DNA of 64,000 nt, taken from contig NZ_JAAOXM010000004.1 of assembly GCF_011605345.1 (NCBI RefSeq), positions 496,001 through 560,000 on the forward strand, written 5' to 3'. The translations under genes and the position numbers were made by a program. The stretch comes from Burkholderia sp. D-99 (GTDB lineage: Bacteria > Pseudomonadota > Gammaproteobacteria > Burkholderiales > Burkholderiaceae). The notes beneath the pieces were generated by a model that saw only the letters and a list, made by a program, of their open reading frames with translations, was not told the origin of the DNA and made no database searches. Positions 44,709 to 55,418 of this stretch are shown here, one piece after another (position 1 is the stretch's first letter; each line of letters begins with the position of its first letter).

Positions 44709-44724
44709 TGGTACACCTTTTGCG
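44709..44724 (+). promoter_or_regulatory. Sigma-54 promoter of the receptor-monooxygenase operon
   Basis: TGGTACA-CCTT-TTGCG keeps the invariant GG and GC with the required ten-base interval and departs from consensus at three less conserved positions. Transcription would start near 44736, about 90 bases before the receptor ATG at 44827. Confidence 0.75.
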
Positions 44725-44826
44725 AATCCCCGCTCACGCGCCGCCGATCCGCGGCGCCATCGACCGGATGCGCGGCGCCGCGCCGGACCACCCGCATGAC
44801 ACGCGCATCGACTTGGGGATATACGG

Positions 44827-47139
<2,313 letters not shown>

Positions 47140-47152
47140 GGAGGCCCGCCGG

Positions 47153-48526
47153 ATGACGCGCCGCACCGACACCCTGAAACTCAACGCGATGCTGAACGGC
47201 GCCGGCAGCCATGTCGTCGGCTGGCGCCATCCGCTCGCGCAGCCGAACGGCAACCGCGACTTCGCGCATTTCCGCCGCATGGCGCAGACGGCCGAACGCG
47301 GCAAGCTCGATGCGCTGTTCGTCGCGGACGTGGTCGCGACGCAGGGCAGCCACGTCGACTCGCTGCGCCGCAGCGCGCGCGCCGACACCTTCGAGCCGCT
47401 CACGCTGCTCGCCGCGCTGGCGGCCGTCACGCACCGCATCGGCCTGATCGCGACCGCGACGACGACCTACAACGCGCCTTACCACGTCGCCCGCAAGTTC
47501 GCGTCGCTCGACCACCTGAGCGGCGGCCGCGCGGGGTGGAACCTCGTCACGTCCGTCGTGCCCGACGAAGCGGCGAACTTCGGCGCGAGCCCGCACCTCG
47601 CGCACGCCGAGCGCTACGCGCGCGCCGACGAGTTCCAGCGCGTCGTCGCGGGGCTGTGGGACAGCTGGGAAGACGACGCATTCATCGAGGACAAGGCTGC
47701 CGGCCTACATTTCGATCACCGCAAGCTGCACGTGCTCGATCATCACGGGCCGCACTTCAGCGTGCGCGGCCCGCTGAACGTCGCGCGCGCGCCGCAAGGG
47801 CATCCGGTGCTCGTGCAGGCCGGCTCGTCGGAGGCGGGCCGCGAACTCGCGGCACGCTGCGCGGAAGTGATCTTCACCGCGCAGCACCGGCTCGACGACG
47901 CACAGGCGTTCTATGCGGACGTCAAGGGCCGGCTCGCGCATCACGGCCGCCGCCCGGCGCACCTGAAGATCCTGCCCGGCGTGATGCCGATCGTCGGCGC
48001 GACCGAAACCGAAGCGCGCGACAAGCTGCGCGCCCTGCAGGACCTGATCGACCCGGTGCTCGGGCTGCGGCTGCTCGCCGACAATGCCGGCGATTTCGAC
48101 CTGTCCGGCTATCCGCTCGACGGGCCGTTGCCCGACCTGCCGCCGAGCAATCGCAGCAAGAGCCGGCAGCAGCTGATCGTCGATCTCGCCCGTCGCGAGA
48201 ACCTGACCATCCGCCAGCTCTACGAGCGCTTTGCCAGCGCGGGCGTCGTGACCGGCACGCCGAAGACCATCGCCGATCGCTTCGAGGAATGGTTCCTGTC
48301 GTACGGGGCGGACGGATTCAACGTCGCGTTCGCCTGGGTGCCCGGCGGGCTCGACGATTTCGTCGACCTGGTCGTGCCCGAGCTGCAGCGCCGCCGGCTG
48401 TTCCGCACCGAGTACGAAGGCCCGACGCTGCGCGATCAGCTCGGCCTGCCGCGCCCGCCGTTCTTCCGGCGCCCGTCGTCGCTGCGCGGCGATACGGTCG
48501 CACCGGTCGGCGGAGGTGCCGCATGA
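47153..48526 (+). CDS. NtaA/SnaA/DmoA-type FMN-dependent monooxygenase
   Basis: 457 residues. LNAMLNGAGSHVVGWRHPLAQ, FVADVVATQG, SLDHLSGGRAGWNLVTS and PVLVQAGSSEAGRELAARCAEVIF give the NtaA/DmoA family pattern, with the RAGWN block binding flavin. It is a paralogue of the protein at 22379-23728 and is the second gene of the sigma-54 operon, 13 bases after the receptor gene, with GAGGAGG-like sequence before its ATG. Its stop overlaps the start of the next gene by 4 bases. A desulfurising or C-N-cleaving role is inferred from context. Confidence 0.9.
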   Translation: MTRRTDTLKLNAMLNGAGSHVVGWRHPLAQPNGNRDFAHFRRMAQTAERGKLDALFVADVVATQGSHVDSLRRSARADTFEPLTLLAALAAVTHRIGLIATATTTYNAPYHVARKFASLDHLSGGRAGWNLVTSVVPDEAANFGASPHLAHAERYARADEFQRVVAGLWDSWEDDAFIEDKAAGLHFDHRKLHVLDHHGPHFSVRGPLNVARAPQGHPVLVQAGSSEAGRELAARCAEVIFTAQHRLDDAQAFYADVKGRLAHHGRRPAHLKILPGVMPIVGATETEARDKLRALQDLIDPVLGLRLLADNAGDFDLSGYPLDGPLPDLPPSNRSKSRQQLIVDLARRENLTIRQLYERFASAGVVTGTPKTIADRFEEWFLSYGADGFNVAFAWVPGGLDDFVDLVVPELQRRRLFRTEYEGPTLRDQLGLPRPPFFRRPSSLRGDTVAPVGGGAA

Positions 48527-49545
48527 CGCGCCCGTTTCGTCTCGGCGTGCTGACGCGCGTCTATGCGCCCGATCCGTCGCCGCGCGTGCTGCACGACACG
48601 CTCGCGCTGATCGAGGCGGCGGAAGCGCTCGGCTTCGACAGCGCATGGGTGGCCCAGCACCATTTCGGCAGCGAAACCGGCCGGCTGCCGTCGCCGCTCG
48701 TGCTGCTGGCGGCCGCCGCGCGCCGCACGCGGCGCATCGCGCTCGGCACCGCCGTGATCGTGTTGCCGCTCGAATCGGCGTTGCGTGTCGCAGAGGATGC
48801 GGCCGTGCTCGATGCACTGGCGGACGGCCGCCTTCAGCTCGGTGTCGGCGCCGGCTTCGAGCCGGACGTGTTCGCCGCGTTCGGCCGCGATTTCGACACG
48901 CGCTCGGCGCGGCAGGCCGATGCCCTTGCGACGCTGCGGCGCGCGCTGGACGGCGCGCCGCTCGGTCCCGCCGGCGCGACACTGCAACCGGGTGCGCCCA
49001 CGCTGGCCGCGCGTCTCTGGCAGGCGACCAGCCATGCCGAGGCGGTCGCGCGCGACGGCCTCGGGCTGATCGTCGCGCGCACGCGTCCGGAACAGGACGG
49101 CGAAGCGGCGCTCGTGGCACGCTATCGCCGCGCCTGGACGCATCCGCGCGCGCCGCGCGTCGCGCTCGTGCGAGCGGTCGTGCCGGGCGCGGACGCGGCC
49201 AGCGTCGAGGCCGCGCTCGGTCCCGACATCCTGCGCTACGCGGCCCGGCTCGCCCACGCGAGCGGTACCCCGGCGCCGGCGCCAGCCGACATCCCCGCGC
49301 TGCTCGATCGCTTCGGAGTCCTGCGCGGCGCATCTGCCGACATCGCGGCCGCGCTGCAAGCCGATCCAGCGTTTACCGGCGCGACCGAGCTGGTCGTGCA
49401 GGTACAGACGACCGGCACGTCGCATCGCGACGCACTGCGGCGGCTCGAAGCCGTCGCCGGCGCGATCGCGCCGGCACTTGGCTGGACGCCGGCCGCCGCA
49501 GCCATCGAAGCCGCTTCGCCCACTTCCGCTCCGATCCCGACATGA
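48523..49545 (+). CDS. LLM class flavin-dependent oxidoreductase (tandem copy 1)
   Basis: 340 residues. FDSAWVAQHHFGSETGRLPSPLVLLAA, RRIALGTAVIVLPLESALRVAEDAAVLD and GRLQLGVGAGFEPDVFAAFG are the luciferase-like landmarks. The next gene product repeats each of these strings with about two thirds identity by eye, so the two are tandem paralogues. Start and stop overlap the neighbours by 4 bases. FMNH2 would have to come from a reductase encoded elsewhere. Confidence 0.9.
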   Translation: MTRPFRLGVLTRVYAPDPSPRVLHDTLALIEAAEALGFDSAWVAQHHFGSETGRLPSPLVLLAAAARRTRRIALGTAVIVLPLESALRVAEDAAVLDALADGRLQLGVGAGFEPDVFAAFGRDFDTRSARQADALATLRRALDGAPLGPAGATLQPGAPTLAARLWQATSHAEAVARDGLGLIVARTRPEQDGEAALVARYRRAWTHPRAPRVALVRAVVPGADAASVEAALGPDILRYAARLAHASGTPAPAPADIPALLDRFGVLRGASADIAAALQADPAFTGATELVVQVQTTGTSHRDALRRLEAVAGAIAPALGWTPAAAAIEAASPTSAPIPT

Positions 49546-50597
49546 CACATTCGCCCTCTCCCGCACCGGCCGCGCAACGGCCGTTCAAGCTCGGTTTCCT
49601 CACGCACGTCCACGGCACCGGCGACGCGCGCCGCGTCTACGCGGAGCTCGAAACGCTGTTCGTCGCGGCCGAACAGCTCGGCTTCGACGGTGGCTTCGTC
49701 GCGCAGCACCACTTCCGCGCGGAGTACGGCCGGCTGCCGTCGCCGCTCGTGCTGCTGGCCGCCGTCGCGCAACGCACGCGCCGTATCGAACTCGGCACCG
49801 GCATCGTCACGCTGCCGCTCGAGGATCCGCTGCGGCTCGCCGAAGATGCGGCGGTACTCGACTCGCTGGCCGGCGGCCGGCTGCAACTCGGGCTCGGCAG
49901 CGGCGGCGCGAATCTCGACGCGTTCGCCGCGTTCGGGCTCGACGCCGCTACGCGGCAGGCGCACTTCGCGAGCGCGCTCGAGCGCCTGCAGGACGCGCTC
50001 GCGGGCCGCCCGCTCGCACACGGCGCCGCCGATGCACCGCCGCTCGTGCTGCAACCGGCGGCGCCGGGCGTGCGCGCACGCCTGTGGCATTCGCATGCGT
50101 CGCCCGACGGCGCGCGATTCGCGGCCCGGCACGGCAACGGCCTGCTGCTCGGCACCGCCGTGCACGATCCGCGCATCGTGCAGTTGCCGCTCGCGCACGC
50201 GTATCTCGACACGTGGCGCGAACAGGCTCACGCCGTTGCACCGGCGCCGCGAATCGGCGTGGTGCGCGCGGTATTTCCCGCACGCGACCGGCGCACCGCG
50301 CTCGCCGCCCTCGCACCCGACGTGGTGCGGCATATCCCGTGGCTCGCAACGAGCGGCCATCCCGGCGTGACCGATCCCGAACAGATCGTGCGGCTGCTGA
50401 ACGTCCACTACGGGCATCCGGACGACGTGATCGAAAGCCTGCGCGGCGACCCGGCGCTGCTGCCGTTCGCCGATTATTTTCTGCCGGTCGTGCAATCGGA
50501 AAGCACGTCGCTGGACGACGCGCTCGCGCGGCTGCGCACGCTCGCGGAAACGATTGCGCCGGCGCTGGGCTGGCGGCCGGCCCTCGCCGCCGCATGA
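49542..50597 (+). CDS. LLM class flavin-dependent oxidoreductase (tandem copy 2)
   Basis: 351 residues. FDGGFVAQHHFRAEYGRLPSPLVLLAA and GRLQLGLGSGGANLDAFAAFG mirror the preceding gene product. The C-terminal half is diverged, with DPALLPFADYFLPVVQSEST unlike copy 1. This suggests different substrates or a heteromeric enzyme like LuxAB. The start overlaps copy 1 by 4 bases. Confidence 0.9.
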   Translation: MTHSPSPAPAAQRPFKLGFLTHVHGTGDARRVYAELETLFVAAEQLGFDGGFVAQHHFRAEYGRLPSPLVLLAAVAQRTRRIELGTGIVTLPLEDPLRLAEDAAVLDSLAGGRLQLGLGSGGANLDAFAAFGLDAATRQAHFASALERLQDALAGRPLAHGAADAPPLVLQPAAPGVRARLWHSHASPDGARFAARHGNGLLLGTAVHDPRIVQLPLAHAYLDTWREQAHAVAPAPRIGVVRAVFPARDRRTALAALAPDVVRHIPWLATSGHPGVTDPEQIVRLLNVHYGHPDDVIESLRGDPALLPFADYFLPVVQSESTSLDDALARLRTLAETIAPALGWRPALAAA

Positions 50598-51322
50598 GCG
50601 CGCCGGGTCTGCTGCTGCGGCTCGACATCGGCTGCGACGACACGCGGCCCGATCCGGCCGCCGACTGGATTGCGATCGCCGAGGCCGGCGTGTCGGCCGG
50701 CTGCGATGCCGTGCTGCTGCCCGCGCAGGCGGCCGGTCCCGATCCGTGGATGGCGGCCGCCGCGCTCGTCGATGTGCTGCCGGCCGTGCGCGTGATGGTG
50801 ACACTGCAGGCAGGAGCGATGCTGCCCGTCGCGGCCGCCCATCTCGCGCAGAGCCTGCAGTCGCTCAGCCGCGGCCGCGCGCTGCTCGCATGCGAGGCCG
50901 ACGCGCCGGACATCGACACGACCGACCAGGCCATGCATCTGAACCGCGACCAGCGGCTCGCGCGCAGCGCCGAATTCCTGTCGCTCCTGCGCGCGATGTG
51001 GGCGGCCGATTCGGCGCTGCAGTATCGCGGCACCTACTATCGCGTCGAGCATGCGCGCCTGCCGGATCTCGCGGCATCGCGGCCTCCCGTCTACTGGTCG
51101 CTCGCGGAGCGGCACGAGATCGCGTTCGCCGCGCCGTGGTGCGACGGGCTGCTCGTGCCCGCCCGCGTGCCGCGGCTGGAAGCGGCCGTCGAGCGCGCGT
51201 ACCGCACGCGCGGCCTCGCACCGCCGCCGCCCGGCGCGCTGCTGCGGCGCACGCTCGGTTTCGACGACGCGCGCCGCACGCGCGGCTCGCACCGGATGAA
51301 CCACCGGCGAGGCAACGCATGA
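50594..51322 (+). CDS. Short luciferase-like protein
   Basis: 242 residues, about 100 shorter than usual for this superfamily. LRLDIGCDDTRPDPAADWIAIAEAGVSAGCDAVLLPAQ at the start, VRVMVTLQAGAMLPVAAAHLAQSLQSLSRGRALLACEA and the LQYRGTYYRVEHARLP segment recall the alkanesulfonate monooxygenase half-barrel. The normal His-containing loop after strand 2 and the C-terminal strands are missing or reduced. It overlaps both neighbours by 4 bases and has normal codon use, so it is probably functional, perhaps as a non-catalytic partner subunit like LuxB. A recent truncation is less likely. Confidence 0.7.
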   Translation: MSAPGLLLRLDIGCDDTRPDPAADWIAIAEAGVSAGCDAVLLPAQAAGPDPWMAAAALVDVLPAVRVMVTLQAGAMLPVAAAHLAQSLQSLSRGRALLACEADAPDIDTTDQAMHLNRDQRLARSAEFLSLLRAMWAADSALQYRGTYYRVEHARLPDLAASRPPVYWSLAERHEIAFAAPWCDGLLVPARVPRLEAAVERAYRTRGLAPPPPGALLRRTLGFDDARRTRGSHRMNHRRGNA

Positions 51323-52428
51323 GCATCGATTTCGCGTGGTTCCTGCCGACCAACGGCGACGGGCCCCATCTCGCCAACAGCGGCCTGCCGCGGCCGCCGA
51401 CCTTCATGCAGGACTTCCGGCCGGCTACGCCCGAATACCTGCGCGGCGTCGCCCGTGCGGCCGAGGCCGCGGGCTTCGACAGCCTGCTGCTGCCGATGGC
51501 CGCGGGCTTCGAGGATCCGTGGCTGGTCAGCGCACAGCTCGCACGGGCAACGTATCGCCTCGCGCTGATCGTGACGTTCCGGCCGGGGCTCGAGCAGCCC
51601 GAGCAGATCGCACGCAAGGCGGCGACCCTGCAGCGCATGAGCGGCGCCCGCCTGCGCCTGTTCGCGGTGAACGGCTCGAGCGCATACGAGCAGCGTGCGC
51701 TCGGCGATTTTCTCGATCACGACGCGCGCTACCAGCGGACGTCCGAATACCTGCGGGTATTGCGGCGCCTGTGGCGGGGCGCCGGTCATTCCGTGGCCGG
51801 GCACTACTACATGCTGAACCCTTCGCATGCCGGCGTGCCGCTCGCGACCCCGCCCGCGATCTATCTCGGCGGGGCGTCGACGCTCGCCGAGCAGGTGGCC
51901 GCGAGCCAGGCCGATACCTACCTGCTGTGGGGCGAGCCGCCCGACGCCGTGCGCGAGCGCATCGCGCGGCTGCGCGCGCTGGCCGCGATGCACGGCCGCC
52001 GGATCCGCTTCGGGCTGCGCGTGCACGTGATCGCCCGCCAGACCGAGCGCGCGGCATGGGCACGCGCCGACGAACTGCTCAGCGAGATTTCCGACCAGAC
52101 CTATGTCGATGCGCAGCGTCAGCTCGCCGCCTACGAATCGGTCGGCCAGCAGCGCCAGACCGCCCTGAGCCGCGGTGCGCTGCGCTCGTTGCGCGAGCTG
52201 GAGGTGTATCCGAACCTGTGGGCCGGCGTCGGCCTGATTCGTGGCGGCGCGGGCACCGCGATCGTCGGCAGCTACGACCAGGTCGCCGCGCGCATCCACG
52301 AATACCGGACGCTCGGCATCGAGACCTTCCTGCTGTCGTCCTATCCGAACCTCGAGGAAGCGACGCACGTGGGCGAGCAGGTCTTGCCGCGCGTGCGCAT
52401 GCGGCTGGCACGCGCCAGCCTGCCCTGA
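51319..52428 (+). CDS. Alkanesulfonate monooxygenase-like (SsuD-type) LLM protein
   Basis: 369 residues. MSIDFAWFLPTNGD at the start, FDSLLLPMAAGFEDPWLVSAQLARAT, IVTFRPGLEQPEQIARKAATLQRMSGARLRLFAVNG, and RTSEYLRVLRRLW match SsuD-like enzymes. The C-terminal GTAIVGSYDQVAARIHEYRTLGIETFLLSSYPNLEEA is the conserved SsuD end. SsuD cleaves alkanesulfonates to aldehyde and sulfite with FMNH2. It is the last gene of the sigma-54 operon and converges on the activator gene, 46 bases away. A cognate SsuE reductase is not encoded here. Confidence 0.9.
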   Translation: MSIDFAWFLPTNGDGPHLANSGLPRPPTFMQDFRPATPEYLRGVARAAEAAGFDSLLLPMAAGFEDPWLVSAQLARATYRLALIVTFRPGLEQPEQIARKAATLQRMSGARLRLFAVNGSSAYEQRALGDFLDHDARYQRTSEYLRVLRRLWRGAGHSVAGHYYMLNPSHAGVPLATPPAIYLGGASTLAEQVAASQADTYLLWGEPPDAVRERIARLRALAAMHGRRIRFGLRVHVIARQTERAAWARADELLSEISDQTYVDAQRQLAAYESVGQQRQTALSRGALRSLRELEVYPNLWAGVGLIRGGAGTAIVGSYDQVAARIHEYRTLGIETFLLSSYPNLEEATHVGEQVLPRVRMRLARASLP

Positions 52429-52474
52429 CGGGCCTGGCGGCGAACCGGGGCGACGGCGACGCGCGTCGGGCGGG

Positions 52475-53563
52475 TCAGTCGTCGAGCGCGGATTCCGGGC
52501 GTGGCTCGTTGAGCAGTCCGTGGCGCGCGAGCAGCGTGCGCATCGTGTTGCGCGTGACGCCGAGCAGCTCGGCGGTGCGCACCTGGCTGAACCGGCAATG
52601 CTCGAACGCCTCGGAGACGACCAGTTCCTCGATGTCGCGCAGCAGGCTTTCGCCGGGCGCGCGAAACAGGCGGCGCACGCCCGTGCGGATGTCGTCCTGC
52701 GGCAGGGTCGTCGCGGCGGCGTCCGCGAGCGCATAGCCGGCGAGCGCCTCCGAGAACTTCAGGTGCTCGGGGCGGATCAGGTTGCCGTTCGACACGAGCA
52801 GCGCGAGGTGCATGACGTTTTCCAGCTCACGGATATTGCCGGGCCACGGATACGCATGCAGCGCCTGGACCGTGCCCTCGGACAGCATCGGCTGCGGTCG
52901 CTTCAGCTGCGCGCAATAGCGCCCGCGGAAATGCTCGGCGAGCGGCAGGATGTCCTGCGGCCGCTCGCGCAACGGCGGCAACCGTACGCGAGCGAGACTG
53001 ATCCGGTAGAACAGGTCCATCCGGAAATTGCCGGCCAGCACGGCCTGCTCGAGATCGACGTTGGTCGCCGCGACGACGCGGACGTCGACCTGTCGTGGGC
53101 GGGTCGCGCCCACGCGCGTCACCTCGCCTTCCTGCAGCACGCGCAGCAGCTTCGCCTGTAGCGGCGGCGCGAGATCGCCGATTTCGTCGAGAAAGATCGT
53201 GCCGCCGTGCGCTTCCTCGAAGTAACCGAGGCGCCGCCCCTGCGAGCCGGTAAACGCGCCGGGCTCGTGACCGAACAGTTCGCTCTCCGCGAGCTGCTGA
53301 CTGATCGCGCTGCAGTTGACCGCGATGAACGCGCCCGAGCGGCCGCTGACATGGTGGATATGACGCGCGACCAGTTCCTTGCCGGTGCCCGTCTCGCCCA
53401 TGATCAGCGCGGGCGCGGCACTGGGCCCGATCTGCTCGACGAAGCGCAGCACCGCGCGCGACGCGGGATCGGCAAACACGAGCGCCTTCGCGCGCACCGA
53501 CAGGGGGCGATGCTCGCTTTCCGGCAGCGCAATGAGCGAAGGGAAATCTGTGCGGTTGTCCAT
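52475..53563 (-). CDS. Sigma-54-dependent transcriptional activator (SfnR-like)
   Basis: 362 residues: a short N-terminus (1-30) without receiver or sensor domain, a central AAA+ domain and a C-terminal Fis-type helix-turn-helix (SQVRTAELLGVTRNTMRTLL, about 328-347). Walker A is GETGTGKE (56-63) and Walker B IFLDEIGD. The sigma-54 contact loop reads GAFTGS at 102-107 instead of GAFTGA. This layout matches SfnR of Pseudomonas, which drives sulfone and sulfonate use with RpoN. With no sensory domain it is probably controlled by its own level through a sulfur master regulator. It likely binds the palindromes at 44548 and 44606. Confidence 0.92.
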   Translation of the reverse strand: MDNRTDFPSLIALPESEHRPLSVRAKALVFADPASRAVLRFVEQIGPSAAPALIMGETGTGKELVARHIHHVSGRSGAFIAVNCSAISQQLAESELFGHEPGAFTGSQGRRLGYFEEAHGGTIFLDEIGDLAPPLQAKLLRVLQEGEVTRVGATRPRQVDVRVVAATNVDLEQAVLAGNFRMDLFYRISLARVRLPPLRERPQDILPLAEHFRGRYCAQLKRPQPMLSEGTVQALHAYPWPGNIRELENVMHLALLVSNGNLIRPEHLKFSEALAGYALADAAATTLPQDDIRTGVRRLFRAPGESLLRDIEELVVSEAFEHCRFSQVRTAELLGVTRNTMRTLLARHGLLNEPRPESALDD

Positions 53564-54290
53564 GATCCAAACCCTGGCGAACCGGTTATCGATACTGGCG
53601 TCCGCCCAAGGGATTGATCATAGTCAACCCCGCGCACAGGCAAAATGCCGATTGCTGTGATGCTTCGCTGCCGCGCGCAGATAACGAATCCCGTGTGCGC
53701 CGCCCGGCAGGATGTCCGATGTATCCGGAAGCTTCCGTTCGGCAGCCACGCGCGCCCCCTTTGGGAGCGCTCAGTCCCATTTGATTCCGGCGTCAGTTTC
53801 ACGGTTGCAACGGACATTATCCTGGTCAATTCCGTAACGCGGCCGTCGTATTCGTTTCAGAACCCTCCAACTATAAACAGGATGACTTTCGAGCCGGAAT
53901 TACGACGAAACCATTCAAATAAAATACCAAAATCTTTCAAATTCATTCGCTCAGCCAATCACACCCCAAATTAAATTCTCCTTTTTATAAACAAATTCCA
54001 ACTATTCCCATGCCATCGGCACGCCATCAATTTAAACAACAACAGTGACTCGATATGAATTTTTGCTATTTGCTAATAAAAATTTCTTATGTTGCGCCGC
54101 AGCGTTAACCCTCCTATAGTTCGACGAAACAATACATACCGGTTCGAATAAATCAGCCGGATTGAACAGAATTCGTTTATTTCGCTTTTGTTTTCAATCG
54201 CCGAGCGCATCTCGCAAAAATAAATTCGCTCTATGGATTTGCATATATTTCCTTGCACAATCATTTTGGCAATTGCCTCGGAGCTTCAAG
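53564..54290. other. Long AT-rich intergenic region before the aromatic biosynthesis cluster
   Basis: 727 bases between divergent genes. From about 53800 to 54290 the base composition falls sharply, with runs such as AAATAAAATACC and TTTTTATAAACAAA, unlike any other part of the window. Two short ORFs inside it (63 and about 30 codons) have no protein-like features. It probably holds the promoter of the downstream cluster; TTGCAT and TTGCAC boxes near 54237-54260 are candidate elements but cannot be paired with certainty. Confidence 0.6.
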
Positions 54291-55382
54291 ATGTCATATC
54301 TGCACGGTAAGGAAGAATTTTTCGACACTGAGCTCGTGTCTCCATCCGATCTCAAGAAAATTCTCTATTTGCCAAAAGAGGATCTTCAGCTTATAGAGCA
54401 TGCGCGCGCGGCCATATCGAATGCCCTGAATGGCATATCCGACAGGCTTCTGGTTATTGTCGGCCCCTGCTCCATTCACGACACCGCAGCGGCATTGCAG
54501 TACGCGGAATATCTTTCCCTCCTTCGCGGCCGGTTGAGCAGGGATCTGGAAATCGTGATGCGCGTCTACTTCGAGAAACCAAGAACACGCCTGGGCTGGA
54601 AGGGTTTGATCAACGATCCGCACCTGGATGACACCTGCGACATCGCGGCCGGCTTGCACACGGCGCGCAAACTCCTTCTCGACATCGCCGCGATCGGCTT
54701 GCCGGTTGCAACCGAATTCCTGGATGTAACGAGCCACCACTACTTGTCGGATCTCGTCAGCTGGGGGGCCATTGGTGCAAGAACGACGGAGTCCCAGATC
54801 CATCGCGAGATGGCGTCGGGCCTGCCTTGCCCGATAGGGTTCAAGAACGGCACCGATGGCGGCATCAAGGTTGCCGTCGACGCGATCCTTGCGTCATCCC
54901 GGCCGCACCATTTTCTCGGCATTGCGCAGGATGGCCGTTATGTCAGGCGCAGGACCCCGGGGAACCAGTCCGGTCACCTGGTACTCCGAGGCGGGCCCAC
55001 ACCCAATTACGACGAGCAAAGTGTCGCTACGGCATGCAGCATGCTGTCGGCGAACGGCTTGACGCCGCGCGTGGTGGTGGACGCCAGTCATGGCAATAGC
55101 GGCAAGCAGCATGAAAACCAGTTGTCGGTTTGCGACGAACTGAGTTCCCGGATCGCGCGTGGCGATGCTCAAATCGCCGGCATCATGATCGAGTCGAACC
55201 TCGTTGCCGGTAGCCAAACGCTGAAGCCGGGCAAGGCACTTGTCTATGGGCAAAGCGTGACCGACTCATGTATCGGCTGGCAGGAAACCTCGCTCATTCT
55301 GCAGCGGCTCGCATTCGATGTCCGAAGGCGACGCAAGCTCCTTGCCGGCGCCAGCCAGCCGTTGCAGGTCCAGTTCGGCTGA
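54291..55382 (+). CDS. aroG: 3-deoxy-7-phosphoheptulonate (DAHP) synthase, class I alpha
   Basis: 363 residues; GGAG stands 8 bases before the ATG. It condenses PEP and erythrose 4-phosphate, the first step of the shikimate pathway. VIVGPCSIHDTAAALQYAEYL, EIVMRVYFEKPRT, GWKGLINDPHLDDT and WGAIGARTTESQ (Arg equivalent to AroG Arg165) are the active-site motifs, and GFKNGTDGGIKVA and VVVDASHGNSGKQ complete the barrel. By eye against E. coli AroG, the phenylalanine-site positions 147, 150, 175, 180, 211 and 221 are all changed (Val, His, Met, Pro, Gly, Arg). This suggests weak or absent feedback inhibition. It is the first gene of the biosynthetic cluster, so it is probably a pathway-specific copy. 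Confidence 0.93.
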   Translation: MSYLHGKEEFFDTELVSPSDLKKILYLPKEDLQLIEHARAAISNALNGISDRLLVIVGPCSIHDTAAALQYAEYLSLLRGRLSRDLEIVMRVYFEKPRTRLGWKGLINDPHLDDTCDIAAGLHTARKLLLDIAAIGLPVATEFLDVTSHHYLSDLVSWGAIGARTTESQIHREMASGLPCPIGFKNGTDGGIKVAVDAILASSRPHHFLGIAQDGRYVRRRTPGNQSGHLVLRGGPTPNYDEQSVATACSMLSANGLTPRVVVDASHGNSGKQHENQLSVCDELSSRIARGDAQIAGIMIESNLVAGSQTLKPGKALVYGQSVTDSCIGWQETSLILQRLAFDVRRRRKLLAGASQPLQVQFG

Positions 55383-55418
55383 GAGACCGCTTCAGAAAGC
55401 CCCGGATCCGACTACGCC

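Larger units (their letters stand above)
44451..44826. promoter_or_regulatory. Divergent sigma-54 control region
   Basis: 376 bases between the divergent SfnB-like and receptor genes, holding two sigma-54 promoters pointing outwards and two palindromic sites between them, listed individually below. The arrangement would allow one enhancer-binding protein to switch on both operons. Confidence 0.75.

Noticed and set aside
54073..54264. A 63-codon minus-strand ORF in the AT-rich leader
   Set aside because: Its composition reflects the AT-rich DNA and it has no ribosome binding site or family match.
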